From Candidatus Omnitrophota bacterium (GTDB taxonomy: Bacteria; Omnitrophota; Gorgyraeia; Zapsychrales; Fredricksoniimonadaceae): 10,824 nt of DNA. Location: contig JAEUSC010000460.1 in the NCBI GenBank assembly GCA_016789035.1, positions 1 to 10,824 on the forward strand, read 5' to 3'. The position numbers and the translations under genes are program-made. Below, piece after piece: positions 1 through 8,452 of the stretch. Position 1 is the first letter of the stretch. Each line of letters begins with the position of its first letter. Below the pieces are notes generated by a model that did no database searches, had not been told where the DNA came from, and saw nothing but the letters and a program-made list of their open reading frames with translations.

Positions 1-627
1 AAAATCATCCGGGATCCGCAGGTCCTATTCGTTCCTGAGGAGATTTCGCTCAAGGTCAGCGGTGTTTCTCTAGAAAAAAAATCGTGGCGCACGGTGCTTT
101 TGTACAAACCTAAGGGTATCGTTACAACGCGGTCGGATGAAAAGAACCGGCCCACTGTCTTTTCATTATTAGACCCGGCGCATGGTTATCTTCATCCCGT
201 CGGGCGTTTGGACATGGCAACGACGGGGCTTCTCTTGTTAACCAATGACACGCGATTGTCTTCCTGGCTGACGGACCCTGTGAACCAAATCATACGCACG
301 TACTTGGTCACGGTTGAAGGGCTCATCACCGATAAAGATGTGGATGTTCTTTTAAAAGGCGTGATTGAAAAAGGAGAACTTCTTAAGGCGGATTATGCGC
401 TGCTGCGAAAGGCCAGCGGACGCGAATCGCATCTGACTCTCCAATTGACCGAGGGTAAAAATAGGGAAATCCGTCGTCTCTTTGACACGCTGGGACATGA
501 AGTCACGGCGCTTAAGCGCGTGGCCTTTGGAGGTCTGCAGCTGGACGCCCTTAAGCCGGGGGAAAGCCGTTCGATGACTAAGGCAGAAATTATTAAAGCT
601 TTTGGCCGTGCCTGGTGCAAAGAATAA
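1..627 (+). CDS. RsuA/RluB-family pseudouridine synthase, 5' partial
   Basis: This enzyme family isomerises a specific uridine in ribosomal RNA to pseudouridine; RluB-type members act on 23S rRNA. The reading frame is open from the first base, so the true start lies upstream and 208 residues are visible. The first ~30 residues look like the end of the S4 RNA-binding domain and the linker. They lead into the usual entry motif LLYKPKG (KPxG), then VTTRSD and RPTVFSLL. The catalytic aspartate lies in GRLDMATTGLLLLTND, at visible residue 71. The C-terminal half has the family pattern EGKNREIRRLFDTLGHEV followed by LKRVAFGGLQL and LKPGE. A GTG at 94 could be read as a start but lies inside the domain, so I do not use it. 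RluB is the closest match by eye, but the choice among RluB, RluE, RluF and RsuA is not certain. Confidence 0.92.
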   Translation, partial: KIIRDPQVLFVPEEISLKVSGVSLEKKSWRTVLLYKPKGIVTTRSDEKNRPTVFSLLDPAHGYLHPVGRLDMATTGLLLLTNDTRLSSWLTDPVNQIIRTYLVTVEGLITDKDVDVLLKGVIEKGELLKADYALLRKASGRESHLTLQLTEGKNREIRRLFDTLGHEVTALKRVAFGGLQLDALKPGESRSMTKAEIIKAFGRAWCKE

Positions 628-736
628 ATTTATGCTTCACTTTTTGCTCTTCTCGCTTTAGGATACATCCAATTCATTTTTGATCAATCCAGAAGTCAGA
701 GTGCGTAATAACCGTTATCAATTAAAAAGGACAGGT

Positions 737-1111
737 ATGAAGGGTAAGAGCAAAAGAGTTTTGGTGGTTGATGATGATCCTGTCGTGATCCGGCTGGTGA
801 AAGAAATTCTCAAGAATATTGGGTACGAAGTGGAGACGGCCAAGGACGGAATCGACGCCATGGTTCTCGTGAAGAAGGAAAAGCCGGATTTGATAGTTTT
901 GGATATTATGATGCCGGAGTTAAACGGTTATGATGTCCTTCGCACACTTAAGTTTACCGACGAATACAAAGACATCCCTGTCTTGCTTTTAACGTCCCGT
1001 GAACAGGAGCTTGATCGTCGAATTGGTGAGATGATGGGAATTGATTATCTTCAAAAACCGGTCAACCGGGAAGCCTTTATCGAACGGATTCAGAAAATCA
1101 TTCAGAAATGA
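737..1111 (+). CDS. Single-domain response regulator (CheY-like receiver)
   Basis: This is a 124-residue receiver domain with no output domain, so it probably signals through protein contact after phosphorylation by a histidine kinase. Visible landmarks are the acidic pair D12-D13 in VLVVDDDP, the phospho-acceptor D56 in LIVLDIMMPELNGYDVL, the switch threonine T86 in LLLTS and the conserved K107 in YLQKPV. I chose the ATG at 737 because AAGGA lies 5 bases upstream and the protein then begins directly at strand beta-1. An in-frame TTG at 680 would add 19 residues with no domain and no clear ribosome site. The stop overlaps the start of the next gene (ATGA), implying translational coupling. The 109-base gap from the previous gene shows no convincing promoter. 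No kinase is encoded in the window. Confidence 0.93.
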   Translation: MKGKSKRVLVVDDDPVVIRLVKEILKNIGYEVETAKDGIDAMVLVKKEKPDLIVLDIMMPELNGYDVLRTLKFTDEYKDIPVLLLTSREQELDRRIGEMMGIDYLQKPVNREAFIERIQKIIQK

Positions 1112-1857
1112 TCAAGAAAATTTTTTTAGTATTAGCCGTCTGTCTTTGGGCTGCAGCTGCGTTGCCGTTGTCGCATGCGCAGGAGTCTCTTTTCAAGAAA
1201 AATAATCCTGACATTGCCAAGTACGATTTTACCCGCAGTTATATTTCCAGTTTTGCCTACCTGCAGTCCCTGGATAAACGTTTACAAGAATCCCAAAATA
1301 GGGATTCTAAAGGAAACGTCTTTAAGTTTATTCAGTGGAATTTAGACCGGTTGGGCAAAGACAATATGGATCTTAGGATTGCCAAGAATTATGTGTCCAA
1401 ATACTTTACTGTTCCGAATCCGCTGATGCGCAAGGTCATTGATACTTATGTTTATGCCTGCGATCAGTTGGTGGATGTGAATCGCCTGGAACGGGATTTG
1501 TGGCAGAAGATGTACGAAGATAATAAACAAGGTGAAATTTCTCCGCAACAGGACAAAAAATTCTTGAGCGACCAACAAGGTCTGTCTGTCAGGCGAAAGA
1601 CAGCGATGGTTTCTCTGGCGGAATCTGCGGCGCTCGCGGCTAAGTTGATGTTAAGTGAAAATACAAAAGAAAAGCAGGCTACAAAACGTCTGGCCTTGAC
1701 ATCCAAAGAGCGAGACCAGCTGTTGCGCAAACTGGATACTTATGCCGGTGATAATCTCGATTGGGGGATGAAGCCCGGTCAGACGTATCTGCAAGGGGCG
1801 ATTGCCATGATCCGTGAAGTCCTTGAAGACCCGACGTATTTAAGCGCGGACGATTAA
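1108..1857 (+). CDS. Exported helical protein of unknown function
   Basis: I do not recognise a family. The 249-residue product begins with a clear Sec signal peptide: IKK, a hydrophobic core to about residue 19, and a likely signal peptidase I site after S22-H23-A24. An early cysteine (C12) sits within the hydrophobic core and is not in a good lipobox, so a lipoprotein is unlikely. The mature part is charged, rich in Lys, Asp, Gln and Leu, has almost no cysteine, and looks mainly alpha-helical, so it is probably periplasmic. No enzyme motif or further membrane segment is visible. The start overlaps the response regulator stop by four bases (ATGA) and there is no strong ribosome site, so translation is probably coupled to that gene. 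This coupling suggests a shared role, but nothing in the sequence says what it is. Confidence 0.82.
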   Translation: MIKKIFLVLAVCLWAAAALPLSHAQESLFKKNNPDIAKYDFTRSYISSFAYLQSLDKRLQESQNRDSKGNVFKFIQWNLDRLGKDNMDLRIAKNYVSKYFTVPNPLMRKVIDTYVYACDQLVDVNRLERDLWQKMYEDNKQGEISPQQDKKFLSDQQGLSVRRKTAMVSLAESAALAAKLMLSENTKEKQATKRLALTSKERDQLLRKLDTYAGDNLDWGMKPGQTYLQGAIAMIREVLEDPTYLSADD

Positions 1858-1892
1858 TAATCTTCGTTTGTCCATTCTTTTAATTCCTTCGC

Positions 1893-4800
1893 ATGACTCA
1901 GCCATCCGAATCGATTACACCGCAACCATTTTTCTCACCGGAAGTTCGAGTTGTTCAGGCTTCGGCGGGGTCCGGAAAGACATTCGCGCTCGCCAAGCGG
2001 TATGTCCAGCTGTTAATTATCGCGTCTAATTCTCCCCAGAACCTTCGGTGTATTCTAGCCATTACATTTACCAATAAGGCCGCCGTCGAAATGAAGGCGC
2101 GCATTCTGGATTTTCTTAAGAAAATCGCTTTGGAAAAGCTGACAGATGCTGAAAATGCCATTTTGATTGCGCCTTTGGGAATTACCCAAAAAGAGGCGAG
2201 TCAGCGGGCCTTTGCCGTCATGGAAGAGTTGATTCGAAGATATAATTTTTTTCAGGTCCAGACGATTGACAGTTTTATCAATGCTTTGTTAAGCGGTTGT
2301 TCTTTTAAAATTGGTTTGTCAGCAAACTTTGTGATCAAACGCAACTCCCATGAATACATGACGCGTGCCTTAGACAGGCTGATTGATTTAGCTGAGACTA
2401 AAAAGGAAGTTCAGCAGTCGTTCCGTGAATTCTTACATCAATATTTATTTATTGAGAATCGAAGCGGGTGGTTTCCAAAAAAAGACCTGCTGAAAATTTT
2501 GCTGACTTTGTTTAGTCAGTCCAATTTTTATTCGGTGGATTTTGTTCCCGGACCGGTCGATGCGAAAGAAATTTTTCAAGTTAAGATAGCGATTCTCAAA
2601 AGCATGAAAGAGCTGCAGGATATCCTGCCCCAAAATACTCATGCCACGTTTGTAAAGAAGTTGGCCGAGTTTCTCAAAGACAACACCCAAGCGTTTGATA
2701 TTGACGCGGTTTCCGATTACTTTGGCCGGGAAGAATTTCCTTCGACCAAAGGCGAGCCGCCCTCGCGCAGTGTGGAGGCACTGTGGGAGAAAATTCGCGG
2801 ACAGCTCAAGGAATTAAGTGAACTGGAAGCCTCTTCGATGTTTAATTCCTACATTGACGTTTTTCATTTGGCCTTAGACCTATTCCGTCATCAGGCGGTC
2901 AAAGAAGATGTCCTTTTTCTGGAAGAACTCAACAAAAAGGCGCGTAGCCTTTTTGATGAGGGTCGCGTGACGGTCGAAGAACTTTACTATCGTTTGGCCA
3001 CCCGTTTTTATCATTACCTTATTGATGAGTTTCAAGACACCAGCCGTCTGCAATGGGATAATCTGGCGATGATGGTGGGCGAGGCGTTGTCAAATGGCGG
3101 GTCATTATTTTATGTTGGGGATAAAAAACAGGCCATCTACGGTTTTCGCGGCGGCGATAGTCTTTTGTTTGATGAACTCACAACATTATTTGCGAATTAT
3201 CAGGTCCAACAGGAGGTGCTCGGAAATAATTGGCGCAGCCGAGGCAATATTGTCCGTTTCAATAACGAGATTTTCAGTGTCGCAAATCTGCACCGGTTTG
3301 TGGCCGCCAAGGAAGAATTTGAGGTGGAAAAGAATAAAAAGAACCCGGTGTGTTTGACGGAACAGGATTTGTCTACGATCCATTCTGTATTTTCGTCCTC
3401 CGGTCAGCAGTCCCGCGGAGGCTTTGATGGAGGCTTCATTCGTGTCGAGAAGCTGGAGGGTGACAATAAAGAGGACCGGCATATGCTTCTGCGTCAAAAT
3501 GTCCTTGATCTCATCCGTTCGCTTCAGACCCGGTATGCGTTAGGTGACATTGCCATCCTCGCCCGTGACAATAATGATGTGGAGCTTATGACGGGATGGC
3601 TGCTGGAGGCAGGGGTTGACGTACATTCCGAGCGGACCAGCAACGTGAAAAACAACCAGGTGGTTCAGGAATTGGAATCGCTTTTGCATTTTTTGGATTC
3701 GCCCATCGATAATTTGGAGTTCGCGAAGTTTATCATGGGCGATGTCTTTGCCCGTGCCGCAGGCATCAACACGAGTGTCTTTCGCGATTTTATTTTTGAG
3801 TTGCGTCCCAAAACCAGCCGGGATTCCACGTTTTATATTTATCGGGAATTTCGAGAGCGATTTTCTTCCCTGTGGGAGACTTTTTTCGAAGATTTCTTTA
3901 AGAACGTCGGTCATTATCCTCTGTATGAATTTACTGTTAGTCTCATAGAGCGTTTAAAGGTTGTTGAAAATTTCCCCCAAGACCGCGGTTTTATCATGCA
4001 CTTTCTGGGTGTTATTAAAAATCAGGAAAAAGAAAATGGCGATTTGGCAGCGTTTTTGGAATATTTTGAAGATCCTTTGGCAGAGGACCGTTTTGTTTTC
4101 GTGCGCTCTCATCAATCCGTCAGGATATTGACCGTCCACAAGTCCAAAGGTCTGGAGTTTCCTGTAGTCATTATTCCGTCTTTAGAAATGGATATTAAGG
4201 TCGGCTCTGGCGGGAAAGACGGCCAACAATCGTTTGTGGCTGTTCATGGAACGGAAGGCATACATCTTGTCCGGCTCAAAGATAAATACCGGATGTTTTC
4301 CGAACGCATCGACAGAATTTATCAGCAGGAATACAAGCGGGCGTTGATGACCGAGTTGAACAATGTGTATGTGGCGCTGACGCGAGCTGTTCACGAACTG
4401 TATGTCTTTATTCCATCGAAGGCTGGAAATGGATTTAATCCGGCGCAATTTTTAATCCCGCAGGACATGATGACGGTCGGGGAAGCTGTTGCAGTGGAGA
4501 AATCCGCGAAACAGGATGCCAGCCGGCAGGAATTAGTGCCTGCGCTTTCGCGCAATTGGATGAGTTTTCTCAAAGATGAATTTACTGATGAGGCAGCCCC
4601 TGGTCAGGAGGCGCGGTCTTTTGGTGAAGCGGTTCATGCGGCTTTATCAGCGGTTACCAACCTCGATCTCGTCGCAATGGACGATTGTCTGACGGCCGCA
4701 CAGAAGATTCTGACATTGAAATTCACCGGGTTTACCCAATGGCCGCAGGTGGAAAGAATCATCCGCGCGATGGTTGCATCCGATTCATTACGTGCTTTCT

Positions 4801-5057
4801 TTTACACCGGTCAGCGTGCGGTTTTGTGTGAAAAGGAAATCGTCAGCTCCAAGGGGGAATCCAAACGTATTGACCGTTTGATTATCGGGGACGGCAAAAT
4901 TGATGTGGTGGATTTTAAAGCGTCCCGGGATGAGGACGTCTTGCATCAAAAGCAGGTGCGTCAGTATATGGCAATCCTTGCTGGTTTATATCCTTCCATG
5001 AAAGTTTCAGGATGGATCATTTATTGGAATGACGGGGGTTTGACTCCGGTCAATTGA
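1893..5057 (+). CDS. addA: AddA/RecB-like UvrD-family helicase with C-terminal nuclease
   Basis: This is an SF1A helicase-nuclease expected to unwind and trim double-strand DNA ends for RecA-dependent repair. All helicase motifs are visible in its 1054 residues: Walker A ASAGSGKT at 23-30, Ia ITFTNKAA from 57, II DEFQDT at 378-383, III GDKKQAIYGFRGGD from 409, IV NWRSR around 447, V TVHKSKGLEF from 747 and VI YVALTRA from 826. The C-terminal PD-(D/E)XK nuclease shows H915 in GEAVH, E980/E982, D994 in RIDRL, D1007-F-K1009 in VVDFKAS and Q1021-x3-Y1025. These correspond to the catalytic set of RecB and AddA. The protein is somewhat shorter than the roughly 1200 residues usual for AddA. An in-frame stop at 1881-1883 leaves ATG 1893 as the only start before Walker A, yet it has no recognisable Shine-Dalgarno. 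The AddB-like partner follows with a TGATG overlap. Confidence 0.93.
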   Translation: MTQPSESITPQPFFSPEVRVVQASAGSGKTFALAKRYVQLLIIASNSPQNLRCILAITFTNKAAVEMKARILDFLKKIALEKLTDAENAILIAPLGITQKEASQRAFAVMEELIRRYNFFQVQTIDSFINALLSGCSFKIGLSANFVIKRNSHEYMTRALDRLIDLAETKKEVQQSFREFLHQYLFIENRSGWFPKKDLLKILLTLFSQSNFYSVDFVPGPVDAKEIFQVKIAILKSMKELQDILPQNTHATFVKKLAEFLKDNTQAFDIDAVSDYFGREEFPSTKGEPPSRSVEALWEKIRGQLKELSELEASSMFNSYIDVFHLALDLFRHQAVKEDVLFLEELNKKARSLFDEGRVTVEELYYRLATRFYHYLIDEFQDTSRLQWDNLAMMVGEALSNGGSLFYVGDKKQAIYGFRGGDSLLFDELTTLFANYQVQQEVLGNNWRSRGNIVRFNNEIFSVANLHRFVAAKEEFEVEKNKKNPVCLTEQDLSTIHSVFSSSGQQSRGGFDGGFIRVEKLEGDNKEDRHMLLRQNVLDLIRSLQTRYALGDIAILARDNNDVELMTGWLLEAGVDVHSERTSNVKNNQVVQELESLLHFLDSPIDNLEFAKFIMGDVFARAAGINTSVFRDFIFELRPKTSRDSTFYIYREFRERFSSLWETFFEDFFKNVGHYPLYEFTVSLIERLKVVENFPQDRGFIMHFLGVIKNQEKENGDLAAFLEYFEDPLAEDRFVFVRSHQSVRILTVHKSKGLEFPVVIIPSLEMDIKVGSGGKDGQQSFVAVHGTEGIHLVRLKDKYRMFSERIDRIYQQEYKRALMTELNNVYVALTRAVHELYVFIPSKAGNGFNPAQFLIPQDMMTVGEAVAVEKSAKQDASRQELVPALSRNWMSFLKDEFTDEAAPGQEARSFGEAVHAALSAVTNLDLVAMDDCLTAAQKILTLKFTGFTQWPQVERIIRAMVASDSLRAFFYTGQRAVLCEKEIVSSKGESKRIDRLIIGDGKIDVVDFKASRDEDVLHQKQVRQYMAILAGLYPSMKVSGWIIYWNDGGLTPVN

Positions 5058-7870
5058 TGTCTATGGACAATTATAACCAACGCGTGCACACCTTTAAGTT
5101 TACGGAGAGTTTCATCAGCCGTCTGGCGGATTTTTTTGTCGAGCACTATAAAACCAAAGGTCACGACTTTTCGAAACTGGCTTGCGTGTTTCCCGGTAAA
5201 AGGCCGGCGCTCTTTTTGAAGCGTGAGCTTTCGCGCAGACTAAAAGCGGCCTATCTGCCGCCGCAATTTCTTACGATTGATGAACTTATTCAATCCATTG
5301 TGGTCAAGTTTCACTCGGTCAACAGGGCCCTGGATCTGGATCATAATTACATCATCTATCAGTTGGCTAGAAAACATATGCGGCCGGTTTTACAAGGACG
5401 GGAGACATTCGCTCAGTTTCTTCCTTGGGCCGGTGAGATACTGAAATTCATTGATCATTTGGACCTGGAATTGGTGTCGTCGGAAAAACTTCGCAATATT
5501 GAGGCCAATGCGCAGATTGGTTATGCCATTCCTGAAGATATTAACCGTTTGCTGGAGCATATTGCAGTTTTGCGTTCGGCGTATCACGACTATATGCAGG
5601 AACATAAGACCTTCACCCGCGGATACCAGTACTGGTGGGCGGCCCAGAACATCGCGCGGGTGGAGTTTCCAGAATTTGAGGAGTTTTTGTTCTGTAACTT
5701 TTTTTATCTTCACCGCTCCGAAACCGTCATTCTTGAACATTTGTTTTCACGAGGCCAGGCCCGGATTTTTTTTCAGGGGGATCAGCGCCGCTGGCCGGCC
5801 TTGAACCGGTTGTCCCGTGTTTTGGATGTTCCCATCATCGAAGGAGAAACAGTTCCGACACCCCAATTTGATTTGAAGCTCTATGCGGCGAGCGATGATC
5901 ACATCCAGGCCACATTGGTCCGTGATCTCTTATCGCAAATCAAAGAGCCTGAGAAAACGGTCGTTGTTCTGCCGGACCCCGAGCCGTTAATTCCTTTGCT
6001 GTCAGAAATTTCTTCCGTTGCCAATGATTATAATGTTTCAATGGGCTATCCCCTGCAGCGCAGCTCCCTGACTTCTTTGTTTGATTTTTTGTATCATGCC
6101 CAGATTTCCTGCCGGCAAAGGCAATATTATGCCCATGACTATTTGAAAGTCCTTAGGCATCCGTTTATTAAAAATCTGCGTCTGATAGCCAATGCCTCTG
6201 CCATGCGGGTCATGGTTCATAAAATTGAAGAGATGTTAACCGGAACGCGCACATCGGAAATTTCCGGGCGGTTGTTTTTCTCTTTGGCGGAGATAGAAAA
6301 TTGCGCCGAACTCTTTGAGACCGTCCAGGACACTCTGAAACATATGGCCGTTGAGATTTCCCAAGAGGATCTAGTTCTTGCTCTTCGCGAAACGCACCGA
6401 TTGTTTTTTGTCTTGTGGGAAGGCTTGAAGGATTTTCAGTCATTTGCATCGGTTGTCATCGAAGTGTTGGCCGTACTGCTGGACAAAAGCGACATGAAGT
6501 CCTATCCGCTCAATGTCAAAATCGCCCAGCGAATGACGGCGCTGGCGCAGGAGTTTCAATTGTCGCGGTTTGCCTGCGAATCCTTTGATCAGGATGACAT
6601 GTTTCGCATCTTTCGTGAACGCATGGAAACGGAAATTATTTCCTTTCACGGATCACCGCTGAAAGGTTTACAGATTCTCGGTCTTTTTGAGACGCGTTCT
6701 CTTAATTTTGAACATGTGATTGTGTTGAATGTGAATGAAGGCGTTTTGCCCCGATTGAATATTTATGAGCCGCTTATTCCGCGCGAGGTCATGATCAAGT
6801 TAAATCTCGACCGTCTCGAACTGGAAGAAGAAATCCAGCGCTATCAGTTCATGCGTCTGATTTCCTCCGCCAAAAATGTGCATCTGATTTATAGGGAGGG
6901 GGCGGATAAAGAAAAGAGCCGGTTTATTGAGGAATTGATCTGGCAGGAGGAAAAGGCGCATAAAGTTTTGAATCCTGTGGCTGTGTCAAGGCCGGGATAC
7001 CAGTTAAGCGTTAAGCCTTCGGTCAAGCGCGCGTCCAAAACTCCGGCGATGATTGATTATCTTAAATCGTTTCGGTTTTCGGCCTCGAGCGTCAATAGTT
7101 ACCTACGCAACCCTTTTGAGTTTTACCAAAATTATGTGCTGGGTCTGCGGGAAAAAGAGGACCTGCTCGATGAGCCTGAAAACCGGCAGGTAGGGATTTT
7201 TATTCACGGTCTTCTGGAGAATTTGTTTCAGCGGTTTGTGGGACGGCCGATTGTGATTGACGAGCCTTTTTGTCAATTGTTCATGGCGGAATTTGAGAAG
7301 CGCTTTTCCGCGCATTTCGGGGGAAGCCTGAATGCAGATGCCTTTTTGCTTAAAACCATTATGGATTCCCGGCTGCGTCGTTTTCTTGAAGTTGAACAGG
7401 AACGGCTCAAGTTTTCTCCGTCGAAACTTTTATACATTGAGAAACGTTTTGAGGACGTGATCGAGCTTAAGTGCGGGGCGGTGAAATTTGTTTATCAGGT
7501 CGACCGTGTCGATGAATCTCAGGACGCAACGGTCACAATCATTGATTACAAAACAGGAAGTGTTGATCCGATGCCCAAGGCTGTTGAAAAGATTTCGAAG
7601 TTGGATCTTTCCCGCGAATCCATCCGGGATCATGTGAAGTCGTTTCAAATTCCTCTGTATGTGCAATACCTTGATAAGCATTTTCCGGGCCGCCCTATCA
7701 ATGCGGCTTTTTATAATTTGCGAACGATGGATTTTGACCGATTTATGACGGCCAAATCAAACTTGCAGAGGGATGATATCAATCAGGCGTTTATGCGCGC
7801 CCTCGATTTTATTATCAGTGAAATTTTAGATCCGCAGGTGGATTTTATTGAAGATGATATTTCGCGGTAA
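5057..7870 (+). CDS. addB: AddB-like PD-(D/E)XK nuclease subunit
   Basis: This is the probable partner of the upstream helicase, 937 residues long. The N-terminal half is a degenerate helicase-like region: VFPGKRPALFL at about 44-54 sits where a Walker A would be but lacks GKT. Around residues 549-570, NFEHVIVLNVNEGVLPR matches the AddB motif ahead of the nuclease. The nuclease domain has H717, E795 in YIEKRFED, D816 in QVDRVD, D830-Y-K832 in IIDYKTG and Q864-x3-Y868 in QIPLY. Many AddB proteins have a cysteine before PFxFY and a C-terminal cysteine cluster that together bind 4Fe-4S. Here the position is N685 (RNPFEFY) and the C terminus has no cysteines, so the iron-sulfur staple appears absent. 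ATG 5057 is chosen because it shares a base with the addA stop (TGATG). TTG 5054 or ATG 5063 are possible alternatives. Confidence 0.88.
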   Translation: MSMDNYNQRVHTFKFTESFISRLADFFVEHYKTKGHDFSKLACVFPGKRPALFLKRELSRRLKAAYLPPQFLTIDELIQSIVVKFHSVNRALDLDHNYIIYQLARKHMRPVLQGRETFAQFLPWAGEILKFIDHLDLELVSSEKLRNIEANAQIGYAIPEDINRLLEHIAVLRSAYHDYMQEHKTFTRGYQYWWAAQNIARVEFPEFEEFLFCNFFYLHRSETVILEHLFSRGQARIFFQGDQRRWPALNRLSRVLDVPIIEGETVPTPQFDLKLYAASDDHIQATLVRDLLSQIKEPEKTVVVLPDPEPLIPLLSEISSVANDYNVSMGYPLQRSSLTSLFDFLYHAQISCRQRQYYAHDYLKVLRHPFIKNLRLIANASAMRVMVHKIEEMLTGTRTSEISGRLFFSLAEIENCAELFETVQDTLKHMAVEISQEDLVLALRETHRLFFVLWEGLKDFQSFASVVIEVLAVLLDKSDMKSYPLNVKIAQRMTALAQEFQLSRFACESFDQDDMFRIFRERMETEIISFHGSPLKGLQILGLFETRSLNFEHVIVLNVNEGVLPRLNIYEPLIPREVMIKLNLDRLELEEEIQRYQFMRLISSAKNVHLIYREGADKEKSRFIEELIWQEEKAHKVLNPVAVSRPGYQLSVKPSVKRASKTPAMIDYLKSFRFSASSVNSYLRNPFEFYQNYVLGLREKEDLLDEPENRQVGIFIHGLLENLFQRFVGRPIVIDEPFCQLFMAEFEKRFSAHFGGSLNADAFLLKTIMDSRLRRFLEVEQERLKFSPSKLLYIEKRFEDVIELKCGAVKFVYQVDRVDESQDATVTIIDYKTGSVDPMPKAVEKISKLDLSRESIRDHVKSFQIPLYVQYLDKHFPGRPINAAFYNLRTMDFDRFMTAKSNLQRDDINQAFMRALDFIISEILDPQVDFIEDDISR

Positions 7871-7948
7871 AGAGGGATCTGAATAAAAGTGTCAAGATCA
7901 TGTAAAAAAGAGCATGCGCTTAAGCCTTTGATAATTTGGGGAAAAAGA

Positions 7949-7976
7949 TTGCCAGTGAAATTGATTTGTATAAAAT
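7949..7976 (+). promoter_or_regulatory. Candidate sigma70-type promoter for the tandem response regulators
   Basis: The -35-like TTGCCA (7949-7954) and -10-like TAAAAT (7971-7976) are separated by 16 bases, each with five of six consensus bases. They lie in the A+T-rich 191-base gap after addB. Initiation near 7983 would leave a leader of about 80 bases before the GTG start at 8062. This is the best promoter match I saw in the gap, but it is a pattern match only. Confidence 0.4.
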
Positions 7977-8061
7977 AAAAAAGGAAATTTTGAATGGATC
8001 TGTCGGATGTTCAATTTTTATATTCACTTAGGTTCCTGATAAATAAAGTAGAGGAGTAAGT

Positions 8062-8433
8062 GTGCCCCACACCATTTTGATTGTTGAGGACGAACCCGTA
8101 TCCCGAGCGTTGGCCCAGAAAAAGGTGGCTGAGTTCGGGTATGAGGTTTTGACCGCCGCTAACGGCGAAGAAGCCTTAAAGGTCTTGGAGAAAACAAAAC
8201 CGGATTTGATTCTGCTGGATGTGGAAATGCCTGTTATGAACGGATACACATTTATCGGTGAATTGGCCAAGAAAAATTACGAACCGAAAATACCGGTCCT
8301 CGTTTTGACCGCCCATGAGGAAATGGGGCCTATTTTTAAGCGACACGGCGTGCGCGGCTATCTGATCAAGCCGTTAAATATTGAGCAGGTTAAGGCTAAA
8401 ATTCAGGAGGTTCTTGATCCTAACCCCAGTTAG
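8062..8433 (+). CDS. Single-domain response regulator, first of a tandem pair
   Basis: This 123-residue CheY-like receiver has no output domain. Key residues are E9-D10-E11 in LIVEDEP, phospho-acceptor D53 in LILLDVEMPVMNGYTF, T83 in LVLTA and K103 in YLIKPL. The GTG start at 8062 is preceded by AGGAG (8052-8056) at 5-base spacing. In place of the usual GADDYxxKP before the conserved lysine it has PIFKRHGVRGYLIKPL. The next gene product shares this signature. The gene sits 191 bases after addB and probably begins a new transcription unit. No histidine kinase is nearby, so partner and target are unknown. It need not be functionally linked to addAB. Confidence 0.94.
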   Translation: MPHTILIVEDEPVSRALAQKKVAEFGYEVLTAANGEEALKVLEKTKPDLILLDVEMPVMNGYTFIGELAKKNYEPKIPVLVLTAHEEMGPIFKRHGVRGYLIKPLNIEQVKAKIQEVLDPNPS

Positions 8434-8452
8434 CAATGAAGGAGCGTGCTAG

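Noticed and set aside
94..627. GTG at 94 as the start of the pseudouridine synthase
   Set aside because: The frame is open to base 1 and the upstream residues fit the S4-to-catalytic linker, so the gene is truncated by the window edge.
708..718. Short inverted repeat ATAAC-C-GTTAT upstream of the first response regulator, as an operator
   Set aside because: It is only five bases per arm, with no recognisable promoter to regulate and no second copy seen.
680..736. TTG 680 start adding 19 residues to the first response regulator
   Set aside because: ATG 737 has a good ribosome site and begins just before strand beta-1; the extension has no domain character.
7871..7945. Intrinsic terminator after addB
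   Set aside because: The palindrome around GCATGC (7911-7924) has no loop and no T-run on the + strand; no convincing terminator is visible.
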